A stretch of 64,000 nt of DNA from Pseudorasbora parva (Eukaryota; Chordata; Actinopteri; Cypriniformes; Gobionidae): positions 39,115,992-39,179,991 of the forward strand of contig NC_090188.1 in assembly GCF_024679245.1 (NCBI RefSeq), given 5' to 3'. Numbering within the stretch: the stretch's first letter is position 1; every line of letters starts with the position of its first letter. Shown piece by piece: positions 35,385-45,812 of the stretch. Position numbers and translations under genes: made by a program. Below the pieces are notes generated by a model. The model was not told the DNA's origin, searched no databases, and saw only the letters and a list, made by a program, of their open reading frames with translations.

Positions 35385-36790
35385 AGATCTGCTTCAAGGT
35401 CTTCATGATAATGTGGCATTTCTGTGTTTAGCATCCAGTATTACTGTAATCCTATTGTCTTTTATGAGTTTAATAAAAAGCTCCCGTCTTCTCTCCAAAC
35501 CGAACCATCATCTGTAAATAATGATCGACTTTTACGCGCGCCAGGTTGACGCGAGTAGAGCGAAATGTTTGAATTTGCATGGTAACTCAAATGTTTGTTG
35601 GGTTTTTTTGTTTTTGTTTTTACCACTTTCGTTATTTTGGCTAGATATTTCATTTGATGGGCATGTGAATTGAATTTAGAAATGCTTTGGAAAAGAAAAA
35701 AATGGCATTTAATAAACGAAATAATTTTTTTAAAATGAAGACCGCGTTTGGAGTGAGTGCATGCAAAATAATTAATTCCCTGAGTCCACAAATAAAAATA
35801 GACAGTTTATAGTTTATAATTATGTCTTGAACTTATCTGTATAGCTAAAAATGACAAGAGTATTGTGAATTGTTTCATCTCTCTTAAAGGAAGAAGGAAA
35901 AAATGAGAACGTCGGCGCTTTTATCGGCCGTGGGTTAAAGAAAAACATAGCCTAACTACGAAACTAAATAGGCTACGTTTAGGACTAAACATTAGCCTGT
36001 TATATTATTATTTTAATTTATATGTTCATTATGAAAAGTGAGCAGCATGAGTAAGAATCGCAATATGTTTGTGACCTGGGGAGTCACATGATTTTGATCA
36101 CTTCGAGTTTTATTTTCTAGAAAGTCTTTCTTAATTTTTTGTCGTTTTGTATAAATTGTATTTTTATTTTTATCGATGTTTCATCAATTAATTGCCTGTT
36201 TATTAAATAAGAAGCAAACTAAGATCGTCTGGAATGGATTGACGTGCGTAACTGGCCTGTTTCCTCTGCCTTTGAGTAAGGCTGAAACTATAGGCTATCT
36301 CTTTCTGTTTTAATACATTTCTTGAATATATGTCTTAATTACAGTATATATAGCCTGTAGTCCTTATTAGGAGAAAATATATGTCCTTTTAACTACATTA
36401 TCTTTACGGTGTGGAATTGAGTGGAAAATATAATATATTGGCCCTATTTTGCAGCAATGCGTCACCGCAACAGGTGACCTGTAAATGCGAAAAAACCGTT
36501 TCCATTGCAGTTTTGCGAAAATGTCCTTTTTCGAATTGCCTGAAAAACCACCTCATGAGAGCGTAAAAACTTTTTTGCGATATATGGGATTTTTTGCGAA
36601 ATTGCCGCGTTTCCATTAGGCGTGTTTTCAATTCGCAATTTCAATATGCGCAATTTGAAGGGTAATGGAAACGCGCCTAATGATGGCCTTCTGGACAGCA
36701 GTCAGGTCGGCAGTCTTACCCAAGATTGCAGTTTTGAGTAATGAACCAGGCTGGGAGTTTTTAAAAGCCTCAGGAATCTTATGCAGGTGT
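34520..36790 (-). pseudogene. Tc1-like transposase, interrupted and catalytically deleted
   Basis: Read on the minus strand, the N-terminus lies right of the nested insertion (about 36790-36680). It resumes at about 35049 with a helix-turn-helix (IDTLKREGKTQKEISERLGCSQSAVSRHL). It then continues through the linker to the first catalytic box, KVLFSDESKF (about 34690). The sequence then jumps to the C-terminal end of the protein, so the second aspartate and the glutamate are lost. A frame break lies near 34900. The nested element splits the N-terminal coding part. Non-functional. Confidence 0.85.
35050..36678. mobile_element. Harbinger-like non-autonomous element nested in Tc1, 1629 bp
   Basis: The ends are 'agctgcgtttccattac' and, inverted, 'aggcgcgtttccattac' (15 of 17 match). 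AAT flanks it (35047-35049, 36679-36681), and closing the gap restores the Tc1 transposase reading. Several inner copies of 'gcgtttccat' and 'ttgcgaaa' occur near each end. A (TG)n tract is at 35332-35382. A 3-bp duplication suggests PIF/Harbinger, though AAT is not the usual TWA. No transposase is encoded. Confidence 0.8.
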
Positions 36791-37239
36791 TTGGAGTTAA
36801 TTAGTTGATTCAGATGATTAGGTTAATTGCTTGTTTAGAGAACCTTTTCATGAAATGCTAATTTTTTTAGATTAGAGCTATTTTCATGAGCTGTATGCCA
36901 AAATCATCAGTATTAAAACAATAAAATACCTGAAATATTTCAGTTGGTGTGCAATAAATCTAAAATATATGAAAGTTACATTTTTATCATTACATTATGG
37001 AAAATAATACACTTTTATCACATATGCTAATTTTTTGAGAAGGACCTGCCGGCCTGCAGTCCATATCTGTCTCCTACTGAAATGCATGGCCCATCATTAA
37101 AAGCAGAATTAGACAACAATGCCCAAGGAACTTTGAGTAGCTGTCTTATATCAGGCGAGATTGGGCAAAAAATCCATTTGCAAAATGGCAACAAAAAGTC
37201 GCGACCACATTCGCGGCATACATTCACAACGCATGTTCA

Positions 37240-37615
37240 GTCTGGTGCATGCCTTTGGAAGCTTAACTTTCATAGAAATTAATTTGAGAAGTTAAAACAC
37301 TTACATTGATTAGCATCCGTTTAAATTAATGCCTACAGCATTGAGCTGTGCTGTGAGTGTGATCTCCCATCTCCGGGTTGAAAAAAATGTGGAAATAGCT
37401 CCCTCTGCTGGCTGTAGTCTTTAGCCTCTGGCCAAACATTCCAAAGATGATGCAAATATCGTCAATTTGCGTCACGGGAGAAATTTTTCCAGAAATAAAA
37501 TGCATAAATCTCTCGTCTCAGGGGGATATGAGGGGGGGAAGCATAATCATTTGATTATACTCCAGGGTTTCTACTGATACAAAGCCATATGCTAAGCGCT
37601 GAAGTAACCCTTTAA
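37240..37615 (+). repeat. Dispersed MITE-like repeat, copy 2
   Basis: Matches 1-399 in the same orientation (see that entry) and ends in the same TTAA. A different TTAA-type repeat ('ttaaaggggacctgtaatgc') starts from the same TTAA. Confidence 0.8.
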
Positions 37616-37685
37616 AGGGGACCTGTAATGCCCCCATTACATTATGTATAAAATGTCTCTGATGTCCCCAGATTGTGTATGTGAA

Positions 37686-37758
<73 letters not shown>
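37612..37758 (+). repeat. TTAA repeat fragment running into (AT)n array
   Basis: About 80 bases of a common fish repeat ('ggggacctgtaatgccccc') end in an (AT)n microsatellite at about 37690-37758. The array continues at 39339-39366 beyond the hAT insertion. Confidence 0.6.
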
Positions 37759-37761
<3 letters not shown>

Positions 37762-39335
37762 GGGTGTAACGGTTCACAAAATTCACGGTTCGGTTCGATA
37801 CGATACACTGGTGTCACGGTTCGGTTCGGTACGGTTCGGTATGTTTTAGATACAGCAAAAAGAAAAAATTGGCAGATAAATTACCTTTTTTTATTATTTT
37901 TTTATTAAAACTAATAAAACTGATCCGCTGTTGCATACCACAAACACAGCATTGATTCATTATTTTTTATTTAAAATCCAAAAGTTTTTAATGAACATGC
38001 CTCGTCAGAATTCCAATTCTTTTTGTTTACTCTTTAATAGAAGTCAGTTACGTAGCCTACATTTAAACAACATTTTATTAAATTAATTTATTCATATTTA
38101 TATATTTTAGATTTAGCTCACACAAGTGCCAAAACATTTAAACATAGTTTATAGCCTTAAATCACAAACATTTTAAATTAGAAACTTACAATAGTCTATT
38201 CAAAAACAGCTGACTCTCGTCTTTTCTTTCGTTTTTACACCCTTTTAAAAGAAATCCTGCAGGTCAAAAAGAACTTTGCTTTTCACCTCCAAGAAAGTAT
38301 GAGTGCTATCCATTATGGCACTTTTTTTTAACCTAAATGCCAGGTAAGGTGTCGTTTTGTTGCTTTACTTGAGAAAAAAAAGCCATGTGTTGACTTTGAA
38401 ACAAGAGTATATTTTAAATGATATGCATCTGTGGTGAAATGACTAGATTTTCGCGTCAGTACATTTTTATTTTAATGCGAACAATCTTCTGTCGCTTTAA
38501 TGCAGCAACGCAGCGCAGCAAAAAATAGACTCGGTACGAAAACGATCCGTGCACTGCTGCAGACGCAACGCTCCTGGAACGGACTGACGGACAGCATCCG
38601 CGTGCAGTTTGAAAGCTGTCATCCCATGGGTACGGGAAAAAATACGCACCGCACACGCACTGCAGACGGAGTATGTGTGAAACGGCCGTTAGGTCTCATA
38701 TCCGCGGCTATAAATGGACCACTCGCCGCCGTGATGTCTTTTGCCGTTTGAATAAGTTGGAAATGTCTGTCTAAATGCTGCGGGGATAGTTTGTGGGATA
38801 GTTTGTGGCTGTTTCTTCTTTTTATCGTCTTGTTGTCGGCGTAAATGAGTTGATTGACATGACATGAATTATTCCCGCTGCTGTACCATCAGCAAATGCG
38901 ACATACCGTTGTTTTTTAATCCATCACTCTTGCCAACACCATCATAGCTTACAAAGAATCCAAAGTTCACCCAAACACCAGACCTGTTGGTTATTGGAGG
39001 ATCTTCTATTTCTGGTTTGTTAAACGCAATAGCCATTTTGCCACGAGCATTCAGCGCGTAGCCTGCTGATTAAGCGAGCACCTGACTGAGCAGCCTAAAA
39101 CATATATGGTGTTTTTTTTTTTTTTTTTCACATGCTTCGGCGGTGTCCGGGGCATTGCCTGTTATGTCGTTTTGGTTATTGGGCTACCTTGTTGAACGCA
39201 TATTATTATATTTCACACACTTTTTTATTTTCCAAATCTAATTAATTAGTCCAAGAACCGTTCGGTACATAATGCGTACCGAACCGAAAGCCTCGTACCG
39301 AACGGTTCAATACGAATACGCGTATCGTTACACCC

Positions 39336-39338
<3 letters not shown>
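37759..39338. mobile_element. hAT-type element inside an AT microsatellite, 1580 bp
   Basis: The ends 'taggggtgtaacggttcac' and, inverted, 'taggggtgtaacgatacg' are hAT-like. ATATATAT lies on both sides, but in an AT array that duplication carries little information. The subterminal regions are full of 'cggttcggt' and 'ccgaacgg' words, probable transposase-binding repeats. No transposase frame is seen. A CG-rich block at 38500-38700 may be a further nested element without identified ends. Confidence 0.8.
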
Positions 39339-39366
<28 letters not shown>

Positions 39367-39370
<4 letters not shown>

Positions 39371-41055
39371 TTATATTTGTTTATAGCATGTTAAAATTGT
39401 GCCTTTTTTAGGGTGTACAGAAATCAGAGTCAGACAATGATGGAGAGACTCAAGAAGAAGTGACAGCATGTAGAATGAGACAGGATGTTTCTGAATATAG
39501 TTGATGAATTTATGTAGCTGATGTGGAGTTAACTATCTCAAAGTCATTGATTGGCACATTCTGTCATGATAATATATAAATCGCTGGTGTGGAAACTGTT
39601 GTAAGAGGCACATAGCCAAAGAGTCTCTTCTGCATGAAGAAAGAACAGTATAGTTAAGGGTAATTACAGTTATAACTTTAGTTGTCATCTTGCTTTTATA
39701 AAATGCAATTGTATTTGTAGTTGTACTGTATTGCAATACATGTGAAAAGACGGATGACTTGAGCTGACTCCCAAATGTACTAAAACAAGTCAGTTTTCTC
39801 TAACGTAGCCCAACATGGCCTCATCCCATTTGTTTTCTGTTCCTGGGGGCAGGGTTTATGTAAGTTTTAGGGTAAGGAATGTCACTACGCTTGTTGTAGT
39901 CCCTACCAGCCGTTTGTTGTAGTATTTAAAAAATGATTTCTGTAAAATAAAATATCTCCTTTTGCTTTGAACTTTTTGCAAACCCTCTTTTTCCTTAGAA
40001 AAACAACAACTACTAATCCAGATTTACTAAAGACACACAGCGAAGAATTAGCGCTGAAAAGGCTTGGGCACCATTATTTTTGCAGTTAAACTTATTGCAT
40101 ATGCATTTGTAGGAGTTTCCCTATTAGACTCAAAATGTATGGGAGGAAAGTATTTAAATGAATCATGCAAGATGATTTACTAAGTTTTGTGCTAGTCAAT
40201 TTAATGGTCTTAACTAGTTAACTGAGATTCAGGAGCAGGTCCACAACCAACCACCTGACTTCTCAAAACCTTCTTATATGGGGCCGCCCCTTTCAGTACT
40301 GCTTGTTTTGTTTTCTCAAACTCCCCCTTCCCCTTGCTCTCTCTCATTCATTCAACCCTCTTTACCATACCTTGTTCTCTTCCCCTCTAGGTTTTATCGG
40401 GGGTCCCTAATCACTCGGCCTACATTTAACTGAGATGATGCCAGTCGCCAACACCAAACACTCAGATCAGCCTGACTCCCATCCCTTTCTCACTTCCTCT
40501 TTCTCCCTTCGTTTTTATCCCTATTCATTCCTAACTTTGTCAATAAATAATTATCCAACATTCATGGGTGTGGTGTGGTCCTTGTAACATTTACCACTCA
40601 AAAAGGAGGGTCATAATGACTATGTCTGTGTCATCAGTAGATCCCGCGCTGAACTTTCCTCTACAATCTGTGCTTTTTGGTTTTGCGCTCACATTAATTT
40701 GCCCTGTTTACTAAAATCTGGCCATAAGTTTGATATTGCATGTATTACCCATTTGAATGTAAGTGTTCTGATGCATCTGATCTTTGTTGAAGTTGTCTTG
40801 ATGAGAGAGAACTGGTTTGAGTCAGAGGATCTTTGATGGATGGAAAGACAGGGCTGCAACATGGCACAAACATAAGGGCCCCTATAATACATCTAGCACA
40901 TCTGAAATTTGTCAGAACCAGTAAAGGTGAAGAAGGAGAAGGGTCTGATCTTGTGATCAATAATCTTTTAAAGCATTAAGATGTCTCACCCTCGGCAGAC
41001 AAGTGAGCCAATAAGGCGGCTCGACCAAGGGCGAGTTTAGACGGTGTGTGACTCC
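39367..41055. other. No gene recognised; possible fragmented MITEs
   Basis: Weak inverted similarity between about 40019 ('cagatttactaaaga') and 40735 ('tttactaaaatctgg') may mark an old element with an insertion. No exon is supported. Confidence 0.4.
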
Positions 41056-43123
41056 ATGTCCCCGTTTCATTGCACAAGGAGCTGTGCAGGTCCTGGAACA
41101 GACTCGGCGCTTGTTTCCAACCCCCAGTATTGGATTATTCTAACGTGCTGGGGGCACGCGAGGCTGTTTATGGGACAATGCCGTGGGTGGAAGATGCTCT
41201 TGCGAGCTATCTTTCATCGGAATCGGCATCGTCCCTTAAAGCCCCGAGACTGCCCACCAAACAATGCTGCCATACTTCAGTGTTGGTGGGCAGGGCGTAT
41301 ATGGCGGCTGGGTGGGCTGGTAGTTCCCTGCATATGCTTTCCATCTTGCAGGCATACCAGGCCTACCTCCTCAAAGAACTAGATGAGGGCGAGGTTCCCT
41401 CTCCGGAGGATATTTTAGAGCTCCCGAAAGCTGCCAATCTGTCTCTCCGCATCACCAAGGAGATGGCTCGTGACATCGGCCGCTCCATGGCTTCAAGGGT
41501 GACTGTGGAGAGACATTTGTGGCTCAATCTATTGGGGATGAAGGAGAAGGACAAAACCTTTCTCCTAGATTCCCCGATTTCACCTTCGGTCTGTTCGGCG
41601 ACCCTGTTAACACCGTCGTCAACAGATTACAGGAGCCGAAAAAGCAATCGGCAGCTTTCCGGCAGTTTCTCCCTTGCCGTTCTAAGGGGAAGGCTCAGCC
41701 GTCAACCAGCTCCTCGCACCAGCAGGTGCAAAAAGAGAGCGTCACGTTTAGAGCTCCTCCTCCGGGAGCATGGCAACAAAGGCGACACTCTCACCAGCAG
41801 TCTTCAAGGCCGAAGGGCGATCTAAGGATCTAGCCGTGGCAGAACTTCTAAGAGCGGTCCCTCCCGCGCGGGGGCAACTGAGGTTGCATCCCATGTGGTG
41901 CTCTTGGGAAAACATGTGGTAATCCTGCCGTCACAGACGCTTCGGGCCACATCGTTTTCTCATGAACAGATGATGCTCCAGTCGCCTTGAAAAAGACCTG
42001 CGACTGGACGGCATGTGTCTCCACACACCGAAAATTGTTTCCAGCTGCTCCCTGCTGGATTTCTGCTTCAGGGGGTTGGGAACAAGGCTCAGTTAACACA
42101 CAAGGTGAGCCTCGACGGGCTGATTCCCTTAGTAAATCTCGGCGCATGGAAATGCCTACCTAATATATCAACATGGGTCCTGCGTACTGTAGAAATAGGG
42201 TAGACTGCAGTTCGATCACCCCCCTCCGAAATTCAATGGGGTGACATGGACTGCAGTGGTGCCTCAGCGGGTTCGGGTAATGGAACAAGAAGTAAAATCC
42301 TTGCTGGCAAAGGAAGCCATAGAAAAGGTTTCGATGTCAGAGAGGGAGTTTTACAGCCGGTACTTTATAGTTCCAAAAAAGGTGGAGGGCTTTGGCCGAT
42401 TTTAGATCTAAGGTATCTGAACCAGTCTCTGAGGAGATTCAGGTTCAAGATGTTGACTATCCCTACCATCGTGAGTCAGATCTAGCCCAAGGTCTGGTTC
42501 GTCACGGTAGATTTAAAAGACGCCTATTTCCATATTTCCATGCCACAGAAAGTTCCTTAGGTTCGCTTTCGGGGGCGAAGCGTACCAATATCGTGTACTT
42601 CCATTCGGTCTAGCTCTTTCCGCTCGCATGTTCACAAAATGCATGGATGCAGCGCTGGCTCCATTGAGACTTCAGGGTATCCGTATACTGAATTATATTG
42701 ACGACTGGCTAATCCTAGCACAGTCGTATGAGATGGCAGTTCAACATCGGGATGTAGTTTTGTCCCACATCCATTGCTTGGGGCTGAGACTCAACGCAAA
42801 GAAGAGTGGGACATGGGACTCGATTTTGCAATTATCCCCCACGCGAGTCGAGACCACTCGGGCGATAGTCTCAGGAATAAAGTTAGGCCAGAATGTCACC
42901 ATGAAACAGTTTCAGAAAGTGTTAGGGTACTTAGCAGCAGCGTCCAACGTAAAACCCTTCAGCATGTTGCACATGAGGGCCCTACAGTGGTGGCTAAAGA
43001 CCAGAGGATTTTCCCCCAAAGGGAACCCGTTCCGTATGATCAGAATAACGCGCAAATGCGTTCGGGCTCTACTCATATGGAAGAAAGTGGTTTCTGTCCC
43101 AGGGCCAGTGCTGGGAGCATCAT
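41056..43123 (+). pseudogene. DIRS retrotransposon gag-RT/RNase H, copy 1 (broken)
   Basis: 41070-41833 encodes a DIRS Gag-like protein (AREAVYGTMPWVEDALASYL, LQAYQAYLLKELDEGE, VTVERHLWLNLLGMKEKDKTFLLD) with a frameshift near 41580. After a degraded spacer, 42250-43123 encodes the reverse transcriptase in several frames: YFIVPKK, ILDLRYLNQSL, FVTVDLKDAYFH, then the catalytic palm box LNYIDDWLILAQS (about 42690) and the connection to RNase H. The coding line stops at 43123, where a gypsy element is inserted, and resumes at 44896. DIRS elements copy by reverse transcription and integrate with a tyrosine recombinase; that domain is absent here. Confidence 0.88.
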
Positions 43124-43481
43124 TGTAGTAGTTTGGATAAAGGAAGGAAGAGGACACAGGGGTCGGCTGGACTGATGACGTATTTATTGATACTTAAACT
43201 CAAATTCTACACACACAACAACGTGTGACTTTTCTTCTGAACACTTTGTCGTAAACACTTCCGGGTTACAGGCTTCCGGTTTCCTGTTCCGTTTCTCTCG
43301 TCAGCAGTCCGTCTCTCTCTCCCCGCTTCCGTCCCTCCTGGCGTTTTATACTCTCTCTGTGCCACTTACTGAAATGAGAAACAGGTGTTGGTAGTTTGTG
43401 TCCAACCCACTCACTTACCGTTCGTCTCTCCCGACTCTCTCTCCCGCTGCAGACCTCGCTAAACCACGCCCCCCTTCCACA
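43124..43481 (-). repeat. LTR of the nested gypsy element (358 bp)
   Basis: It is bounded by TGT...ACA ends. The TATA-like 'tataaaacgcc' (minus strand, about 43350) fits an LTR promoter. The adjoining purine-rich 'ggtggggata' on the minus strand would be the polypurine tract. Only one LTR is present, so pairwise LTR dating is impossible. Confidence 0.7.
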
Positions 43482-43489
43482 TATCCCCA

Positions 43490-44890
43490 CCGCCCGTCTC
43501 AGGCCAGGAAGCTGTGTGGCCTGCAAACTTAACCTGGGTGAAGACCTGCTGACACCGCCCCGTCCACTGGACCGTATCTGGCACCTCCTTTTTAGTAAGG
43601 TCAGTCAAAGGGCTGGTGAGGTCCAAATAATTAGGAATAAACCGTCTATAATATCCTGCCAGCCCCAAGAACTGTCTTACCTCCTTTTTAGTCTTGGGAC
43701 GCGGCCAGTTCGCAATAGCGGCGGTCTTATCAATTTGGGGTCGCATCTGCTGCAAACTACTACGGCCGGTTCGGTCTCGATATGGTGCTGAATCAGGTTA
43801 GTACGGCCCGGTAGGGGCGAGAAAACGTCAGCAATCTCTGCCTGTAATTTCATCAAAACAGTGAGATGGGACGGCGAGAGGTGATCTCCCACAGGGGCCA
43901 GGGCGAGGGATTGTGGTTTGACATTCGCCTCTGGTCCAAGATCATCCTCCCCCTGACCACCGTCGCCAACATCACTGGTTCTGCCTCATTACATTTTTTT
44001 AAGGAGGTTGAGGTGATCTGACGGGCCCCGTTCCTATCGGACTGTATTAGCTTATAATTGAGATCTCCGACTTGTCGTGCGACCTCAAACGGTCCCTGCC
44101 ACTTGGCCATCAATTTAGAGGTCGATGTTGGGAGTAATATAAGTACTTTCTCTCCTGGTGCAAAATTGCGTAGCCTAGTTCCCCTGTTATAGAGCTGGCT
44201 CTGCCGGTCCTGGGCTTGTAACAAACTGTCCCTTGATAGCCGCCCCAACGTGTGGAGTTTTGTTCTCAAGTCCAACACATATTGAATTTCGTTTTTGCCC
44301 TGAGATGGTCCCTACTCCCAAGATTCTCGCAGGACATCCAGCACCCCTCGGGGCTGGCATCCATAGAGAAGCTCGAAGAGGGATAACCCAGCGTTCGACC
44401 AGGCCGTCCGTTTGTGGTTGATAGACGCAAGATCGAATCGATTTAATGCCCAATAAGCTGTATAGTTTGCGTAGCGTAAGTGACATAAACGCCGTGCCCT
44501 GATCAGTGAGGATTTTGTTTGGAACCCTCACCCAGGAGATAAGACGAAACAAGGCATCCGCAACACTTTTAGCAGAAATGTTGCGGAGGGCCACTGCTTC
44601 AGGATATCGTGTTGTGTAATCAACTAAGACTAACGCAAAGCCCTCGTGCTGATTGCTCTAATGGCCTGATGAGGTCCATACCAATTCTTTCGAAGGGGAC
44701 CTGCATTAATGGAAGAGGGCGTAAAGGTGCTTTTGGGGCGGCCGGTGGGTTCACCAACTGACAATCTGGACACGACGCGCACCACCTGCGCACACCTTGT
44801 CATGAATGCCCAGCCAAAAGAAACGGGTCATGAGGCAATTCAGTGTCGCCGCCTGTCCCAAATGGCCCGCCATAGAATTAGAATGCCACA
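43490..44890 (-). pseudogene. Gypsy pol remnant: integrase followed by RT
   Basis: Minus-strand order is as follows. The zinc-binding part (motif MAGHLGQAATL, about 44860) comes first. The integrase core follows, with KILTDQGTAFMS and a catalytic-site neighbourhood QPQTDGLVER (44594-44400). The integrase C-terminus follows (KLMAKWQGPFEVARQVGDLNYKL, about 44110). Then, without a gap, comes the start of reverse transcriptase (ADVFSPLPGRTNLIQHHIETEP, about 43800). A deletion removes the RT palm, and the RT/RNase H junction KTKKEVRQFLGLAGYYRRFI is at about 43650. Several frameshifts and stops make it inactive. Integrase upstream of RT is the order reported for Gmr1-like gypsy elements of deuterostomes (family knowledge). 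Confidence 0.83.
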
Positions 44891-45110
44891 ATCATGTTTC
44901 CGGAAAACCGTTTCAAAAGATGCCTCCCTCACTGGTTGGGGCACGGTCATGTCACATCTACGTCATGACGTAACACCAATCAGGATTGGACTAGTTTCAT
45001 TCATACTTCAGATGTGTTGATGCTTAGGGAACATCCCCAAATTCGTCGTTCCGACGCAGTGCTCATTCCCTCTCAGGGAACAAGGGTTATATACATAACC
45101 CGAGATGTTA
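44891..45110 (+). mobile_element. DIRS copy 1, RNase H start and 3' inverted terminal repeat
   Basis: After the gypsy insertion the DIRS frame resumes at SKDASLTGWGTVM (RNase H) and then jumps to the terminal repeat. The region 45060-45110 ('ctcattccctctcagggaac', 'ataacccgagatgtta') is the inverted counterpart of the left end of DIRS copy 2 at 48612 ('taacgtctcggttacat'), as expected for inverted terminal repeats of DIRS. The rest of RNase H, the methyltransferase-like domain and the tyrosine recombinase are deleted. Confidence 0.8.
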
Positions 45111-45585
45111 GCAAAATGTAATGTAAATGAACATAAAGGAAATGAAAGTAGTTCATAGATACCACACATGCTATGTACAAAACAATGCAAAATATTTTAT
45201 GATTACGTAGGAAAATTGGATACATGATTGTGCAAGTGATTTTTAAGTGAGATGCTCTTCGGGGGCAGTGCCTTAGCTATTGTATTTGTATTTTTATATC
45301 ATTATGGTAGAAGATTATCCTATTCAATTTAGTGTAATAAACAAGTTAGAGAATCAAAAGTAATAAAAAAAGTGGTCAGATTATATTACTTTAAATATGT
45401 AAAGTAATGGATTATGTTACTATCTTTAATTTTCGCCATAGACATTTTGAATCAGTAACCATCTACAATTTGAAAATATTTGACACAACACTGCTTTCTG
45501 GCTGGGATTTTGCATTTAATTCAACGATTTTTACAGCCTCAATTTCTTGAAAACGCTGTTTTACTCATTGTGTCTTTCTTTGTAG
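45111..45585. other. Intron-like sequence upstream of receptor exon
   Basis: AT-rich, non-coding. It ends in a pyrimidine-rich tract and AG at 45584-45585, the acceptor of the following exon. Confidence 0.6.
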
Positions 45586-45764
45586 TTTGTTTTGCAGTCT
45601 GGAAAAACCACCACATGCGCACAGTGACCAACTACTTTATCGTCAACCTGTCCTTCGCAGACATCCTGGTCACAATCACATGTCTTCCTGCGAGTCTGGT
45701 GGTGGACATCACAGAAACCTGGTTCTTGGGACAAACCCTGTGCAAGATACTACCTTACTTACAG
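45586..45764 (+). CDS. hcrtr2: Orexin (hypocretin) receptor exon, type-2-like (partial gene)
   Basis: This exon would contribute part of a class A G-protein-coupled receptor for orexin neuropeptides at the plasma membrane. It starts with the last two bases of a split codon after 'tctttctttgtag' and ends in phase 0 at a 'cag|gtaagc' donor. The 59 full codons show the end of TM1, intracellular loop 1 (VWKNHHMRTVTNYF), TM2 with the conserved aspartate (NLSFADILVTITCLPASL), extracellular loop 1 with the conserved tryptophan (ITETWFLG) and the TM3-proximal cysteine (LCK), ending PYLQ. Loop 1 and the TITCLP and VVDITETWF stretches favour receptor type 2. Exon edges agree with the known hcrtr exon 2. 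No other exon was recognised, so it may be a transposon-expanded gene or an isolated duplicate. F and L changes at usually invariant sites hint at divergence. Confidence 0.82.
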
Positions 45765-45812
45765 GTAAGCATAACATATGGAGGTTTATTAACTAATTTG
45801 GCACTATATCCT

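Larger units (their letters stand above)
34237..37048 (-). mobile_element. Tc1-like element (2812 bp including nested insertion)
   Basis: Both ends begin 'caggtccttctcaaaaaatt' and remain inverted repeats for about 70 bp. TA precedes the left end. The right flank has no TA, so that target base pair has mutated. Subtracting the 35050-36678 insertion leaves about 1.18 kb, shorter than a complete Tc1 because the transposase is internally deleted. Confidence 0.92.
33821..37240 (+). pseudogene. Old Tc1-like element relic split by a younger Tc1
   Basis: 33821-34230 is a badly decayed Tc1-like transposase. Blocks such as 'gggcccaagctcatctcaga' and 'cacgggtgacttgcatgtgtg' correspond to the WAR-H and GNLHI-C regions of one fish Tc1 lineage. 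The matching C-terminal block, 'cctgcagtccatatctgtctc', resumes at about 37052, directly beyond the inserted Tc1 (34237-37048). Many deletions and no open frame mark it as the oldest layer of the nest. Lineage assignment is from recognition only. Confidence 0.65.
43124..44890 (-). mobile_element. Truncated Ty3/gypsy element (INT before RT) inside DIRS
   Basis: The element interrupts DIRS copy 1 and is flanked by ATCAT (43119-43123, 44891-44895), a 5-bp duplication normal for gypsy elements. Joining the DIRS flanks restores its frame into DASLTGWG. On the minus strand the element starts inside the integrase zinc-binding region and ends with an LTR. The 5' LTR, gag, protease and most of RT are missing. 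Coding order is integrase, then reverse transcriptase. Confidence 0.85.

Noticed and set aside
38456..38751. Opposite frames in a CG-rich block, considered as a host exon
   Set aside because: Lies wholly inside the hAT element; overlapping frames on both strands reflect base composition.
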